Positions 1-8,045 of a stretch of DNA of 61,925 nucleotides are shown here, one piece after another (position 1 is the first letter of the stretch; each line of letters begins with the position of its first letter). The notes under the pieces are model-generated. The model saw only the letters and a list, made by a program, of their open reading frames with translations, ran no database searches and was not told where the DNA came from. This stretch comes from Cytophagales bacterium. Lineage in GTDB: Bacteria; Bacteroidota; Bacteroidia; Cytophagales; VRUD01. The DNA lies in assembly GCA_019456305.1 (NCBI GenBank), contig VRUD01000014.1, positions 1 to 61,925 of the forward strand, given 5' to 3'. A program made the translations under genes and the position numbers.

Positions 1-89
1 CCCACATTTTTTGTACATTACTTATAATATTACTATTTTTGAAGTGATTTTACCAACCACCTTTTGTCTATTAGACCATAATTTATATA

Positions 90-1448
90 ATGAATATTGA
101 TTTAATAAAATTTAATACTAATGAAAAGCTTTCAGAATATTTTGTGAAAGAGTATTCTATAAATAATAAACCTATTCCTATAAGTTTTAGAGACTTAATA
201 CCTAAGCTAAATAATATTGGTAAATATACTCATTTAATTCATTCTTATCCTGCTAAACTTATAGCACATATACCAAACTTTTTTTTGAATAATAATTATT
301 TTTCAAAAAAGGGAGATGTTGTTTTAGACCCATTTTGTGGTACAGGAACAGTATTATTAGAGGCTTTGATTTCTGGTAGAAATGCAATAGGTGCAGATGC
401 GAATCCCTTAGCCCAATTAATTACGAAAGTTAAAACCACCTATCTTACTGCTGAGATATTACAATATTATTTAGGACTAATTATTCAAAGCTACAAAAGA
501 TTAAGAAACCCGGAAATTCCTGATATAATAAATAGGGATTTTTGGTTTCCTTTGGAAAATCAAAAAAAACTAGGACTAATTAAAAGAGCTATCAAAGAAA
601 CTACAAATGATGAAATACAAGATTTCTTTTTAGTTTGTTTTTCCAATTGTGTTAAAAAGGTTAGTTATGCTGATCCTAGAGTGGCTGTGCCAGTAAAACT
701 AAACCCTAAAAGATATCCTGAAGGAAGTGCCAAAAACAAAAAGGCTTTAAAAAGAATTAAAGATATCGAAACTATTGATGTTTTTGCGTTATTCGAAACA
801 ATTTGCATAAATAATATTCATCGCATTAGTAATCTTCAAAGGTTTTATAATAAAGTTAATGCTAAAGTTATTTCAGATGATGCAAGAAAATTAACAAAAG
901 GTATTGGAGTGAGCGAACGCATTGAGAATGAATCCGTTGATTTAATTATTACATCTCCGCCTTATGCTGGTGCCCAAAAATATATTCGCTCTTCAAGTTT
1001 AAATTTAGGGTGGATAGGAATGGTAAAGCCAAATGAATTGAAATTTTTAGATAAAAAAAATATTGGCAGAGAGAATTACAATAAATATGAACTAAAAAAA
1101 ATCGAAACAGGCATTAGTAGTGCAGATATGCTATTAGAAAAAGTATATTCTATTAATAAACTTAGAGCATATATTGTTGGAAACTACTTAATAGAATTAA
1201 TGCCTGCTTTAAATGAATCTATTCGTGTTCTAAAGAAAAATTCGTACCTTATATTAATTGTTGGAAACAATAAAGTGAGTAATTTTGAATTTAACACGCA
1301 ACAATATTTAACTGAATATTTAATTTCAAGAAAACTTAGTTTAGAGTTTAAGCTCATAGATGATATTAAATCATACGGACTGATGACTAAGCGCAATAAA
1401 ACTGCAGATATTATCTCTAGGGAATGGATTTTAGTATTTAAAAAATAA
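90..1448 (+). CDS. DNA methyltransferase, first gene of a four-gene conflict operon
   Basis: This is a 452-aa class I SAM-dependent DNA methyltransferase. It has the SAM-binding loop DPFCGTGT at residues 80-87 and the catalytic TSPPY at about 288-292. TSPPY is typical of amino-methyltransferases making N6-adenine or N4-cytosine. The roughly 200 residues between the two motifs could hold target recognition, which is alpha-like motif order. There is no signal peptide or membrane segment. Only 14 bp separate it from the next gene and the four genes share a strand, so co-transcription is likely. No restriction nuclease of recognisable type is adjacent, which suggests self/non-self marking for a non-classical effector. 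The base specificity and the system role are inference. Confidence 0.85.
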   Translation: MNIDLIKFNTNEKLSEYFVKEYSINNKPIPISFRDLIPKLNNIGKYTHLIHSYPAKLIAHIPNFFLNNNYFSKKGDVVLDPFCGTGTVLLEALISGRNAIGADANPLAQLITKVKTTYLTAEILQYYLGLIIQSYKRLRNPEIPDIINRDFWFPLENQKKLGLIKRAIKETTNDEIQDFFLVCFSNCVKKVSYADPRVAVPVKLNPKRYPEGSAKNKKALKRIKDIETIDVFALFETICINNIHRISNLQRFYNKVNAKVISDDARKLTKGIGVSERIENESVDLIITSPPYAGAQKYIRSSSLNLGWIGMVKPNELKFLDKKNIGRENYNKYELKKIETGISSADMLLEKVYSINKLRAYIVGNYLIELMPALNESIRVLKKNSYLILIVGNNKVSNFEFNTQQYLTEYLISRKLSLEFKLIDDIKSYGLMTKRNKTADIISREWILVFKK

Positions 1449-1462
1449 TAAACGAAAATAAG

Positions 1463-2458
1463 ATGGCAATAAAAAATTACGAAAAAATACCATTAAAAGA
1501 TAAACTATGCGACAAAATAATGATTTATTATTCTACTATATGGAAAGATAAATTAGAAGAAAGTATTCATGAAATATGGTTAACTAATTTTAATAATAAC
1601 AGACAAGTAATACAAGAAAAAGAACAAATAAATGCTTTATATTTATTATCTAAATTCATGTATTTTGGTAATATTGAATTAAGAGAATTATTAAAAAGCG
1701 TGTACAGAGATTTATTTAAATATCCCATTGTTGAAGCCATAAGAAAGAACAATAAAGATCTTATAGATACAGATTTTATCAATAATCAATTTAAAGCAGA
1801 ATTAAAAAAAACCAAATTTTTAGGAATGGGTAATCCTTCTGAAAGTGGGATTCATCTATTATATTATTTCAGACAAGAAAATAATTTAAGTAAAGAAAAT
1901 TTCATTAATACACATGAAATTTTTAATTCAAAATTAATCAAGGATAAAGATGAGAATGGTAAACAAAGGGAATATTTAAAAACAGAAATAAAAAATCAAG
2001 GTGTTAATCGGTATATTTTTTTAGATGATTTTTGTGGAAGCGGCACACAAGCTATTGACTATTCAAGAGACATTGTTGAAAAAATAAAAAAAATTAAACC
2101 GGATATTGAAGTTAATTATTTAGTGCTTTTTTCTACCGAACATGGTCTTAATGCTGTTAAAAAACACACAAAATTCAATAATATAGAGACTATTTTTACT
2201 TTAGATGAGTCGTTTAAATGTTTTTCTGATAATTCGAGATATTATTCAAAAATCATTAATGGTATTGAAAAGGATTTTACTAGAGGTTTTTGTCATTCAT
2301 ATGGTAAAAGGCTTTTTAGTAGTCACCCTTTGGGATATAAAGATGGCCAACTCTTATTAGGTCTTTTTCACAATACTCCAGACAATACCTTGCCTATATT
2401 TTGGAGTGATGTTAATAATTGGAAACAGATATTTAAAAGATACCATAAAATATATTAA
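1463..2458 (+). CDS. phosphoribosyltransferase-like protein (PRTase-CE type)
   Basis: This 331-aa protein has a PRPP-loop-like segment, DDFCGSGT at residues 188-195, after a hydrophobic strand. That matches the acidic-acidic-x-x-G-S/T-G-T pattern of type I phosphoribosyltransferases. The C-terminal stretch HNTPDNTLPIFW (about 300-312) resembles a conserved tail I recall from phosphoribosyltransferase-like proteins of bacterial conflict systems (PRTase-CE), but I could not check this. The N-terminal 150 residues are helical and unassigned. It lies 14 bp after the methyltransferase and 4 bp before the ATPase. A role in making or breaking an N-glycosidic bond of a nucleotide or base is possible but not shown. 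Confidence 0.7.
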   Translation: MAIKNYEKIPLKDKLCDKIMIYYSTIWKDKLEESIHEIWLTNFNNNRQVIQEKEQINALYLLSKFMYFGNIELRELLKSVYRDLFKYPIVEAIRKNNKDLIDTDFINNQFKAELKKTKFLGMGNPSESGIHLLYYFRQENNLSKENFINTHEIFNSKLIKDKDENGKQREYLKTEIKNQGVNRYIFLDDFCGSGTQAIDYSRDIVEKIKKIKPDIEVNYLVLFSTEHGLNAVKKHTKFNNIETIFTLDESFKCFSDNSRYYSKIINGIEKDFTRGFCHSYGKRLFSSHPLGYKDGQLLLGLFHNTPDNTLPIFWSDVNNWKQIFKRYHKIY

Positions 2459-2462
2459 TATT

Positions 2463-4523
2463 ATGGAAAATAAAATTTTACAGAATCCTTTTGGAATTAC
2501 TAAAGCTACAGAATTTACAGATATTGAAATAAATGATTATTGGATTGATTTTAGTTTCGGTAATGATAACGCTGTATTTAATATGCTGAATCCTAATGAA
2601 TATATGCCTAAGTATATACTGGGGAATAAAGGATGTGGAAAAACACATCTGCTAAGGTATTTTTCATTTCCATTACAGAAAATAAGATATGAAAATAATA
2701 CAAGCAGGATACTTGCTGAAGATAAATATATTGGGATATATTCAGGTGCCGGTGGTATAGATGCAAGTAGATTTAAAGGAAAAGGGATAGTGGATAGTAT
2801 TTGGGACAATCTTTTTGAATATTATTTTGAATTATACATTTGTGATAATTTATTAAATACAATCGAAGATATATTTTTGGATATAAAAGTTTCTATTTCA
2901 AAAAAAGAGGAATTAGCTGAAAAAATCAAGGACATTTTTCATACAAAGATTAATGATATAACCGATTTTTCTTCTATTAAAAATTATTTAAAAAAGTTAA
3001 GAAAAAACATAGATTCTGAAGTAGTGAATGCCTCATTTAAACGTGAGTTAGATTATAAATTGGTGAAAATTCTATTTTCACCAGGAGATTTATTATTTGG
3101 TATTCCTAAAATAATAGGTGAAACTATAAGTAAGTTTAAATATATTAAATTCATTTATATTTTAGATCAATATGAAACGCTTTTTGAATCACAAAAGATA
3201 TTTGTCAACTCATTAGTTTTTGACAAGAAAACACCATGTACTTTTTGGATAGGTGCCCGTAAGTATGGGTATACAACAAGAAAGACAAAATCAAATGAAC
3301 CTATAAGACCTGGCTCTGAATTCCAACCAGTTGAATTAGATGTTTTTTTCAGACAAAATGAAGCACACTATAAAAATTTTGCCAAGAATTTATTTGTAAA
3401 CAGACTGTCAAAATTTTATAGTGATAAAAAGCAAAATATAGAAAAAAATGACATTGAAAATGCTTTTAAAGAAAAATTTGTGAAATACACTGATGAAATA
3501 CTAATTAATGAATTAAGAGCAAAATACCCCGAAGGTAATTATAGACATATCAAAAATCTGAATCAAAGATTAAATGATGGTTTTAACAATAAATGTGTTT
3601 ATGGGATTTCAAAAAAAGAACAATTGCAAGAAATTATTGATTTACTATTACACAAAACTGATAATAACCCTTTATATCAAAAGTATAAATTATTTTTTTT
3701 CTATCAAAAATGGAGTAAAGCAAAGGTTAATTCAAATCTTCTTGATTGTGCAAATGAAATTAATTCTCAATTTGAACTATTTTTAAAAAAAATTCCGAGT
3801 GATTTTGATAACATACAGCAAAAATATAGATTAGATTTGTTAGCTCAATTAGCTTCTGAAAACAATATAAAAAATACCTGTTATTCTGGAATTGATAATT
3901 TTATAGATATTTCATGGGGGAATCCAAGAGTTCTTCTATTAATTTTAAAGATAATAATAGAAAAATCGTGGCTTAGGGGGGAGAAACCACTTAATGAAGG
4001 TTCAAAGATATCCCTAGAATCACAGTTTCAAGGTGTATTTGAAACAGCTAAATGGTTTTATGAAGATGCTGAGATTATTGGCGAAATGGGTAAGAATATT
4101 TATAAATCAATAAACAACTTAGCTGATTTATTTAGAGTATATCGTTTTTCAGATAAACCTTCTGAAACTTCCGTTTCTTGTTTCAATTTTAAATTTGAGA
4201 TTCTATCTGATTTAGCAAAAGAATATATTGATAAGGCAAACCTCCATTCTTTAATAATAGAAATAGATAATGGAAGAAAAGAAAAGAATTCTGGCAGAAA
4301 GGAAAAAGTTTATCAATTAAATAAAACTATTGCACCATTATGGAATTTGCCAACAATTAGAAGAGGTGTAGCATCTTTAAACAAAGAAATGTTAAACGCA
4401 ATATTTAATCCTGGTTTTCATGGAAATTTTAACAGTTTACTAAAGAAGAAGAAACAAACTCTAAATGCACCTTTTTGCAATATTAAAGTTCATAGTACCC
4501 AATCAAATCTTTTTGATGAATAA
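2463..4523 (+). CDS. ORC/CDC6-like AAA+ ATPase of the conflict operon
   Basis: From the ATG at 2463 the product is 686 aa. A GTG at 2406 would extend it but would overlap the previous gene, so the ATG, 4 bp after the upstream stop, is preferred. Walker A is GNKGCGKT at about residues 54-61. A Walker-B-like strand ending LDQYE lies at about 234-238, with a sensor-like arginine-containing strand (WIGARKYGYTTRK) shortly after. The length and layout fit the ORC/CDC6-type STAND-like P-loop ATPases found in prokaryotic defence islands. The C-terminal third is helical and probably a winged-helix or helical sensor region. It probably powers or switches the system; the trigger is unknown. Confidence 0.7.
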   Translation: MENKILQNPFGITKATEFTDIEINDYWIDFSFGNDNAVFNMLNPNEYMPKYILGNKGCGKTHLLRYFSFPLQKIRYENNTSRILAEDKYIGIYSGAGGIDASRFKGKGIVDSIWDNLFEYYFELYICDNLLNTIEDIFLDIKVSISKKEELAEKIKDIFHTKINDITDFSSIKNYLKKLRKNIDSEVVNASFKRELDYKLVKILFSPGDLLFGIPKIIGETISKFKYIKFIYILDQYETLFESQKIFVNSLVFDKKTPCTFWIGARKYGYTTRKTKSNEPIRPGSEFQPVELDVFFRQNEAHYKNFAKNLFVNRLSKFYSDKKQNIEKNDIENAFKEKFVKYTDEILINELRAKYPEGNYRHIKNLNQRLNDGFNNKCVYGISKKEQLQEIIDLLLHKTDNNPLYQKYKLFFFYQKWSKAKVNSNLLDCANEINSQFELFLKKIPSDFDNIQQKYRLDLLAQLASENNIKNTCYSGIDNFIDISWGNPRVLLLILKIIIEKSWLRGEKPLNEGSKISLESQFQGVFETAKWFYEDAEIIGEMGKNIYKSINNLADLFRVYRFSDKPSETSVSCFNFKFEILSDLAKEYIDKANLHSLIIEIDNGRKEKNSGRKEKVYQLNKTIAPLWNLPTIRRGVASLNKEMLNAIFNPGFHGNFNSLLKKKKQTLNAPFCNIKVHSTQSNLFDE

Positions 4524-4529
4524 AAAATT

Positions 4530-5459
4530 ATGGATTTTTCAATTCTATATAAAGAAAGTTTTCCAGATGGGAATATAGAATCTATTGCTGGATATGACCT
4601 TTATATTTCTGCTTTTGATAATTGTGATAGGACAAAACAAATATTTGAAAAAATCAATGCGTCAGAAAAAAAATGGATAGTTTTTCCTCAACATAAAAAT
4701 ATAGAAAAACAGGAATTACCAACTTCAAATACTTATTTTAAAAATGAATTTAAAGAAGATGATTTTTTTATTGATTTTTTCAAGAATTGGAACTATTCCA
4801 CAAATATTAGACTCTGTATTGATATTACCGGCTTTATAAGACCTCACCTATTATTCTTGATTAGATTTTTATCATATAAAGGCTTTAAGAAGGTAGATTT
4901 CATATATACTGAGCCAAAACAATATAAGGATGCTGATGAAACAACTTTTTCAGGTTTTATAGATGAGATTCGAACTATTGAAGGATATAGTTCTGAAATT
5001 ATTAATCCTAATACTGATAACGATGTTTTAATAATCGCAGCAGGATACGATGATAATTTAATAGCAAAAATCGCTCAAAATAAAAGTAAATGTAAAAAAA
5101 GGTATTTCATTTTAGGTTTTCCCTCATTACAACCAGATATGTATCAAGAAAGCATTCTTAAAATTGAAAACGTAAAGGAGTCCATAGGTGAAAATAAAAT
5201 ATTTAAATTTTCACCAGCAAATGATCCTTTTATTACAGCTCAAATTATAAGTGAAATAATTAATGAAAATCCAAATTCAACCAACATATACTTAAGTCCT
5301 TTGTCAACAAAACCGCAAACAATTGGGATGGCTCTATATTTTCTATGGAACTATAAAACAAAGCCTCTTAATATAATTTTCCCTTATAGTAATACCTATG
5401 CAACAAAACATGCTATAGGAGTAAAAAGAACTTGGAAATATACTTTTGAGTTTCCATAA
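4530..5459 (+). CDS. unknown 309-aa protein, last gene of the conflict operon
   Basis: I do not recognise a family. The 309-aa protein is soluble, with no signal peptide or membrane segment. It alternates hydrophobic strands and helices like a Rossmann-type fold: LYISAFD near residue 28, LCIDITGF near 92, VLIIAAGYDDN near 170 and IYLSPLSTKPQT near 252. The conserved-looking acidic and S-T-K-P positions at strand ends could bind a nucleotide or a small ligand. It starts 6 bp after the ATPase stop, so it is almost certainly part of the operon. It may be the effector or the sensor of the system. That is inference from position only. Confidence 0.6.
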   Translation: MDFSILYKESFPDGNIESIAGYDLYISAFDNCDRTKQIFEKINASEKKWIVFPQHKNIEKQELPTSNTYFKNEFKEDDFFIDFFKNWNYSTNIRLCIDITGFIRPHLLFLIRFLSYKGFKKVDFIYTEPKQYKDADETTFSGFIDEIRTIEGYSSEIINPNTDNDVLIIAAGYDDNLIAKIAQNKSKCKKRYFILGFPSLQPDMYQESILKIENVKESIGENKIFKFSPANDPFITAQIISEIINENPNSTNIYLSPLSTKPQTIGMALYFLWNYKTKPLNIIFPYSNTYATKHAIGVKRTWKYTFEFP

Positions 5460-5503
5460 AAGGAAATTTGTTATTAAGCAATAATGCCCAGCACACAACA
5501 AAG

Positions 5504-5610
5504 GCTATATTTAATGCGGGTTTTAGTGTGAATTTGAAAGTGAATAAATATAAATAAACAACGTAGTGGTTTGAAAATGAAGTGCAATTTAATCCCGCAC
5601 TAAACATAGC
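5504..5610. repeat. long imperfect inverted repeat downstream of the conflict operon
   Basis: A 17-bp arm at 5504-5520 (GCTATATTTAATGCGGG) pairs with 5594-5610 with two mismatches, both of G:T type. The arms lie about 70 bp apart and are flanked by ACAAC on the left and CCGTTAGCG on the right. The geometry recalls integron attC sites, but the boxes do not fit the attC consensus exactly. It begins 44 bp after the last operon gene, so it could mark the edge of a mobile cassette or act as a terminator. Confidence 0.5.
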
Positions 5611-5627
5611 ACAGACCGTTAGCGTTT

Positions 5628-5952
5628 TTATAATTTCCCTTCTATCGCTTCCAGGATCTTTGTTTGTTTCTCATCTCTTGCATCCATTCGTTCAAGGATT
5701 TTGATAATGTTTTCCTGGCTTTCATTAAATTTTGCCTGATTCTCCCCCATTTTTGCCTGACTCTCCATCATTTTTGCCTGACTCTCCATCATTTTTGCCT
5801 GAATCTCTATTATTTGTTTCTGATTCACAAGCATATTTTCCTGAAGTTCTCCGTTGCTTTTCCACATATAAGCTAATACAATCCCAAATAACGGTAAGGC
5901 CTATTCCCACCATAGCAACCGCAATTTCCATCGTTTTTTCTTTCAGCTTCAT
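5628..5952 (-). pseudogene. frame-broken membrane-anchored coiled-coil protein
   Basis: On the minus strand an N-terminal piece starting at 5952 (MKLKEKTMEIAVAMVGIG) loses frame near 5900. The neighbouring frame continues with a hydrophobic LPLFGIVLAYMWK and then a coiled coil of about 80 residues ending at 5628. Joining the two gives one membrane helix followed by a rod containing tandem IQAKMMESQAKMMESQ units, encoded by 21-bp direct repeats around 5737-5800. The layout matches the intact gene at 49620-49982. A single-base change, real or from sequencing, explains the break. Function is unknown. Confidence 0.6.
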
Positions 5953-6051
5953 TTTAGTAATAGTTTATTAAGTTTTAAACTTCAAATGTAAATGAAATAT
6001 AACTTTTTCTATTCGATTTTCCATCTTCCGCCAACAATAACCATTTCCCTT

Positions 6052-7698
6052 CTAAAACACTGTCCCAAACGTAAACAAAAGACTGGTAAAGCTGTTTTTT
6101 ACTGTTGCGAAAGGCTCACTGCCGTCATTTAGCGTATAAGGAGTATAAGCGCTGTTATATTTAGAAGTAACGAAAGCAATATCTAAAAAATAGTCTTTTT
6201 CACGCATCCCTACACCACCGGTTATGTACGTTCTTTTACGGTTAACATTATCGATATTATTGTAAGGGTCGCCATAGAGTGCAAATCCTGCTCTTACTCT
6301 GAAAATTTCAAACCTAAGTTCACCGCCAACTTTTAAGTTGACAGCAGGCTTATAAAGTTTTTTGATGGTTTTATTATCACCTTGAAAGGTTAAACCACCA
6401 CCATTTAAATCGGCTGAATTATATGCTACATATTCTACATCAGTAGAAAGAAAACCTTTTTTGCCTGCAAAAAGAGCAACTCCTCCTGATAATCTGTAGG
6501 GTGTTGTGAGTTTGTAGCTGAAGGTGCCTTCTTCAAGAGAACGTTGTTCTATCGAAGCATAACCACTCGTTATTGATACATTATCAAAATAGGCAGTAAT
6601 ATCAGTTTGATAATCATCTGTCATTGAATAATAAGTAGGAGTCTGAATAAATATACCCGCTCTTACCAAATCTGATGGGCGATATATCAAACCAAACTTT
6701 AAATTTATGCCTGTACCAATAGTTTTATAGTAATCATTTAATACAAAATATCTTAGATTTTCAATCGTATCAGCAATAACATCTTCACGGAATTCTTTCT
6801 TTTCTATATATCTGATCGAAGCTATACCCAAAGATGCTCCTACAAAGAGCTGGTCATCATAATTAGCGCCATAAGCCAAATCCCATTGATTTTGTGCACC
6901 TGTCGTTTCAACAATTTCCTGCTGACTTACTGTATCTCCGGTAATAAATGAATAATAGGTATTATTTACCAAATCGTCAGGATTAGTAAGAAACGTCCAA
7001 TATGCTAATCCTTGGAATGAAGTAATTTGTTCAAATTCCTGGTCTAATTCAGTCACAGGAATACCGTTAGTAATTTCCACAAAATAATCGGTCATGGAAT
7101 TGTTTTTATTAACCCCCTCATAAATAAACCTGTTATGAAAATTATTTAACCTGGTAAAACTGATCCCATAAGTAGCTGCGCGCCAGGTTCCGGGACTGTC
7201 ATCATCGGATAAATTTGTAAATACAATTCCAATGTTGCTGATATTAAAGTTAGATTTTGTATCGGTACTTGTTGTACAAGAATTGGCTGAAGTGCAAAAA
7301 TCAGATTCTGTATTTCCAAATCCTAATGAAGGGGTGATGCTAAAGATCGAATGTCTAAAAGCGCCTAATCCCGCAGGATTGCCGGCAAGAGTGCTCATAT
7401 CGGCTCCGAGTGCAGTCTGAGCGCCAGCCATCCCCTGTATCCTTGCGGTACCGCCAAACCTTGTCTGGGAATACCTTAAAGCGTCAATGTAATAGCCAAA
7501 AGCACCGGGGTCAATCTGGGAGGAGCTGTTTTGGGCAGGGCAAGCAGAAATCAGGAATAAGAAAGATATTAACCCCGTTAGATAGTAATAACATTTTAAC
7601 CTACTATAGTATTTGAAAAAAATATCTAACGGGGTTAAATGTATGGGGAATCTTTTTAACATTAATGCGTTCATGTGCTTACGTGTTCTTGTGCTCAT
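6052..7698 (-). CDS. OmpP1/FadL-like outer-membrane transport protein
   Basis: This 548-aa protein has a hydrophobic export segment (YYLTGLISFLFLISACPAQ, about residues 38-56). The mature start contains FGGTARIQGMAGAQTALGADMSTLAGNPAGLG, read here as two stretches, which is the hallmark of OmpP1/FadL/TodX-type 14-strand barrels (the N-terminal NPAGL motif). Alternating beta strands run to a C-terminal Phe (FTFGTVF). It probably moves hydrophobic compounds across the outer membrane. The start is uncertain: candidate ATGs at 7698, 7674 and 7662 all lie inside or beside a hairpin, and a perfect inverted repeat (7569-7638) separates them from the hydrophobic core. Confidence 0.8.
   Translation of the reverse strand: MSTRTRKHMNALMLKRFPIHLTPLDIFFKYYSRLKCYYYLTGLISFLFLISACPAQNSSSQIDPGAFGYYIDALRYSQTRFGGTARIQGMAGAQTALGADMSTLAGNPAGLGAFRHSIFSITPSLGFGNTESDFCTSANSCTTSTDTKSNFNISNIGIVFTNLSDDDSPGTWRAATYGISFTRLNNFHNRFIYEGVNKNNSMTDYFVEITNGIPVTELDQEFEQITSFQGLAYWTFLTNPDDLVNNTYYSFITGDTVSQQEIVETTGAQNQWDLAYGANYDDQLFVGASLGIASIRYIEKKEFREDVIADTIENLRYFVLNDYYKTIGTGINLKFGLIYRPSDLVRAGIFIQTPTYYSMTDDYQTDITAYFDNVSITSGYASIEQRSLEEGTFSYKLTTPYRLSGGVALFAGKKGFLSTDVEYVAYNSADLNGGGLTFQGDNKTIKKLYKPAVNLKVGGELRFEIFRVRAGFALYGDPYNNIDNVNRKRTYITGGVGMREKDYFLDIAFVTSKYNSAYTPYTLNDGSEPFATVKNSFTSLLFTFGTVF
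7569..7638. repeat. 16-bp perfect inverted repeat inside the OmpP1-like signal region
   Basis: TTAACCCCGTTAGATA at 7569-7584 pairs exactly with 7623-7638 across a 38-bp spacer. It codes in frame for about residues 21-43 of the outer-membrane protein, between the start codons and the hydrophobic export segment. Confidence 0.85.
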
Positions 7699-7740
7699 GG
7701 GAATTTATGTGAACACTTGAAAACATGAACATTTGAACAC
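7667..7740. repeat. tandem-armed hairpin upstream of the OmpP1-like gene
   Basis: The left arm (7667-7699) is built from units like GTGTTCTTGTG and CATGTGCTTAC. The right arm (7707-7740) is its loose complement, with GTGAACACTTG and ATGAACATTTGAACAC. It overlaps the annotated start of the outer-membrane gene, so the true start may lie elsewhere. Confidence 0.6.
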
Positions 7741-7780
7741 TATTTTTAGATGAAATTTATTATACACTTCAAGGTAGTTT

Positions 7781-8011
7781 TTAAACAGACACAACATCAG
7801 CAAAAGATGAGGGTTCAGGAATAGGCTCATTGTCTTTTCTCATCCCTTCAAGATGGAATTCAATTGCATCCTTAATTAATTTTGCAACCTCATTTTTTGA
7901 ATCACCTACAGCCACACAACCTGGAAGGTCAGGAACATAAGCGCCCCAACTTTTTGGGCATTGTTCGTAAATAACAGTATATCTCAATTTAATTATTTCC
8001 CTGACTTTCAC
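7781..8011 (-). CDS. orphan HicB-family antitoxin-like protein
   Basis: This 76-aa protein has the HicB partial RNase-H fold signature: YTVIYEQCPKSWGAYVPDLPGC followed by a helix with AIEFHLEGMRKDNEPIPEP. HicB normally neutralises the HicA mRNA interferase. There is no HicA-sized reading frame on either side (83 bp and 34 bp gaps), and the usual C-terminal DNA-binding helix or ribbon is missing. It may be a solitary antitoxin or an adopted regulator. The upstream gap is only 34 bp from the Tyr-rich lipoprotein gene, so the two may be co-transcribed. Confidence 0.75.
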   Translation of the reverse strand: MKVREIIKLRYTVIYEQCPKSWGAYVPDLPGCVAVGDSKNEVAKLIKDAIEFHLEGMRKDNEPIPEPSSFADVVSV

Positions 8012-8045
8012 TCGTCAACTTGAATTTATAAAATAATACAGATAA

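Noticed and set aside
5732-5971. Pro/Ser-rich plus-strand frame of 79 codons with SPSFLPDSP repeats
   Set aside because: It is the complement of the coiled-coil tandem units; the minus-strand reading gives a sensible membrane anchor plus rod.
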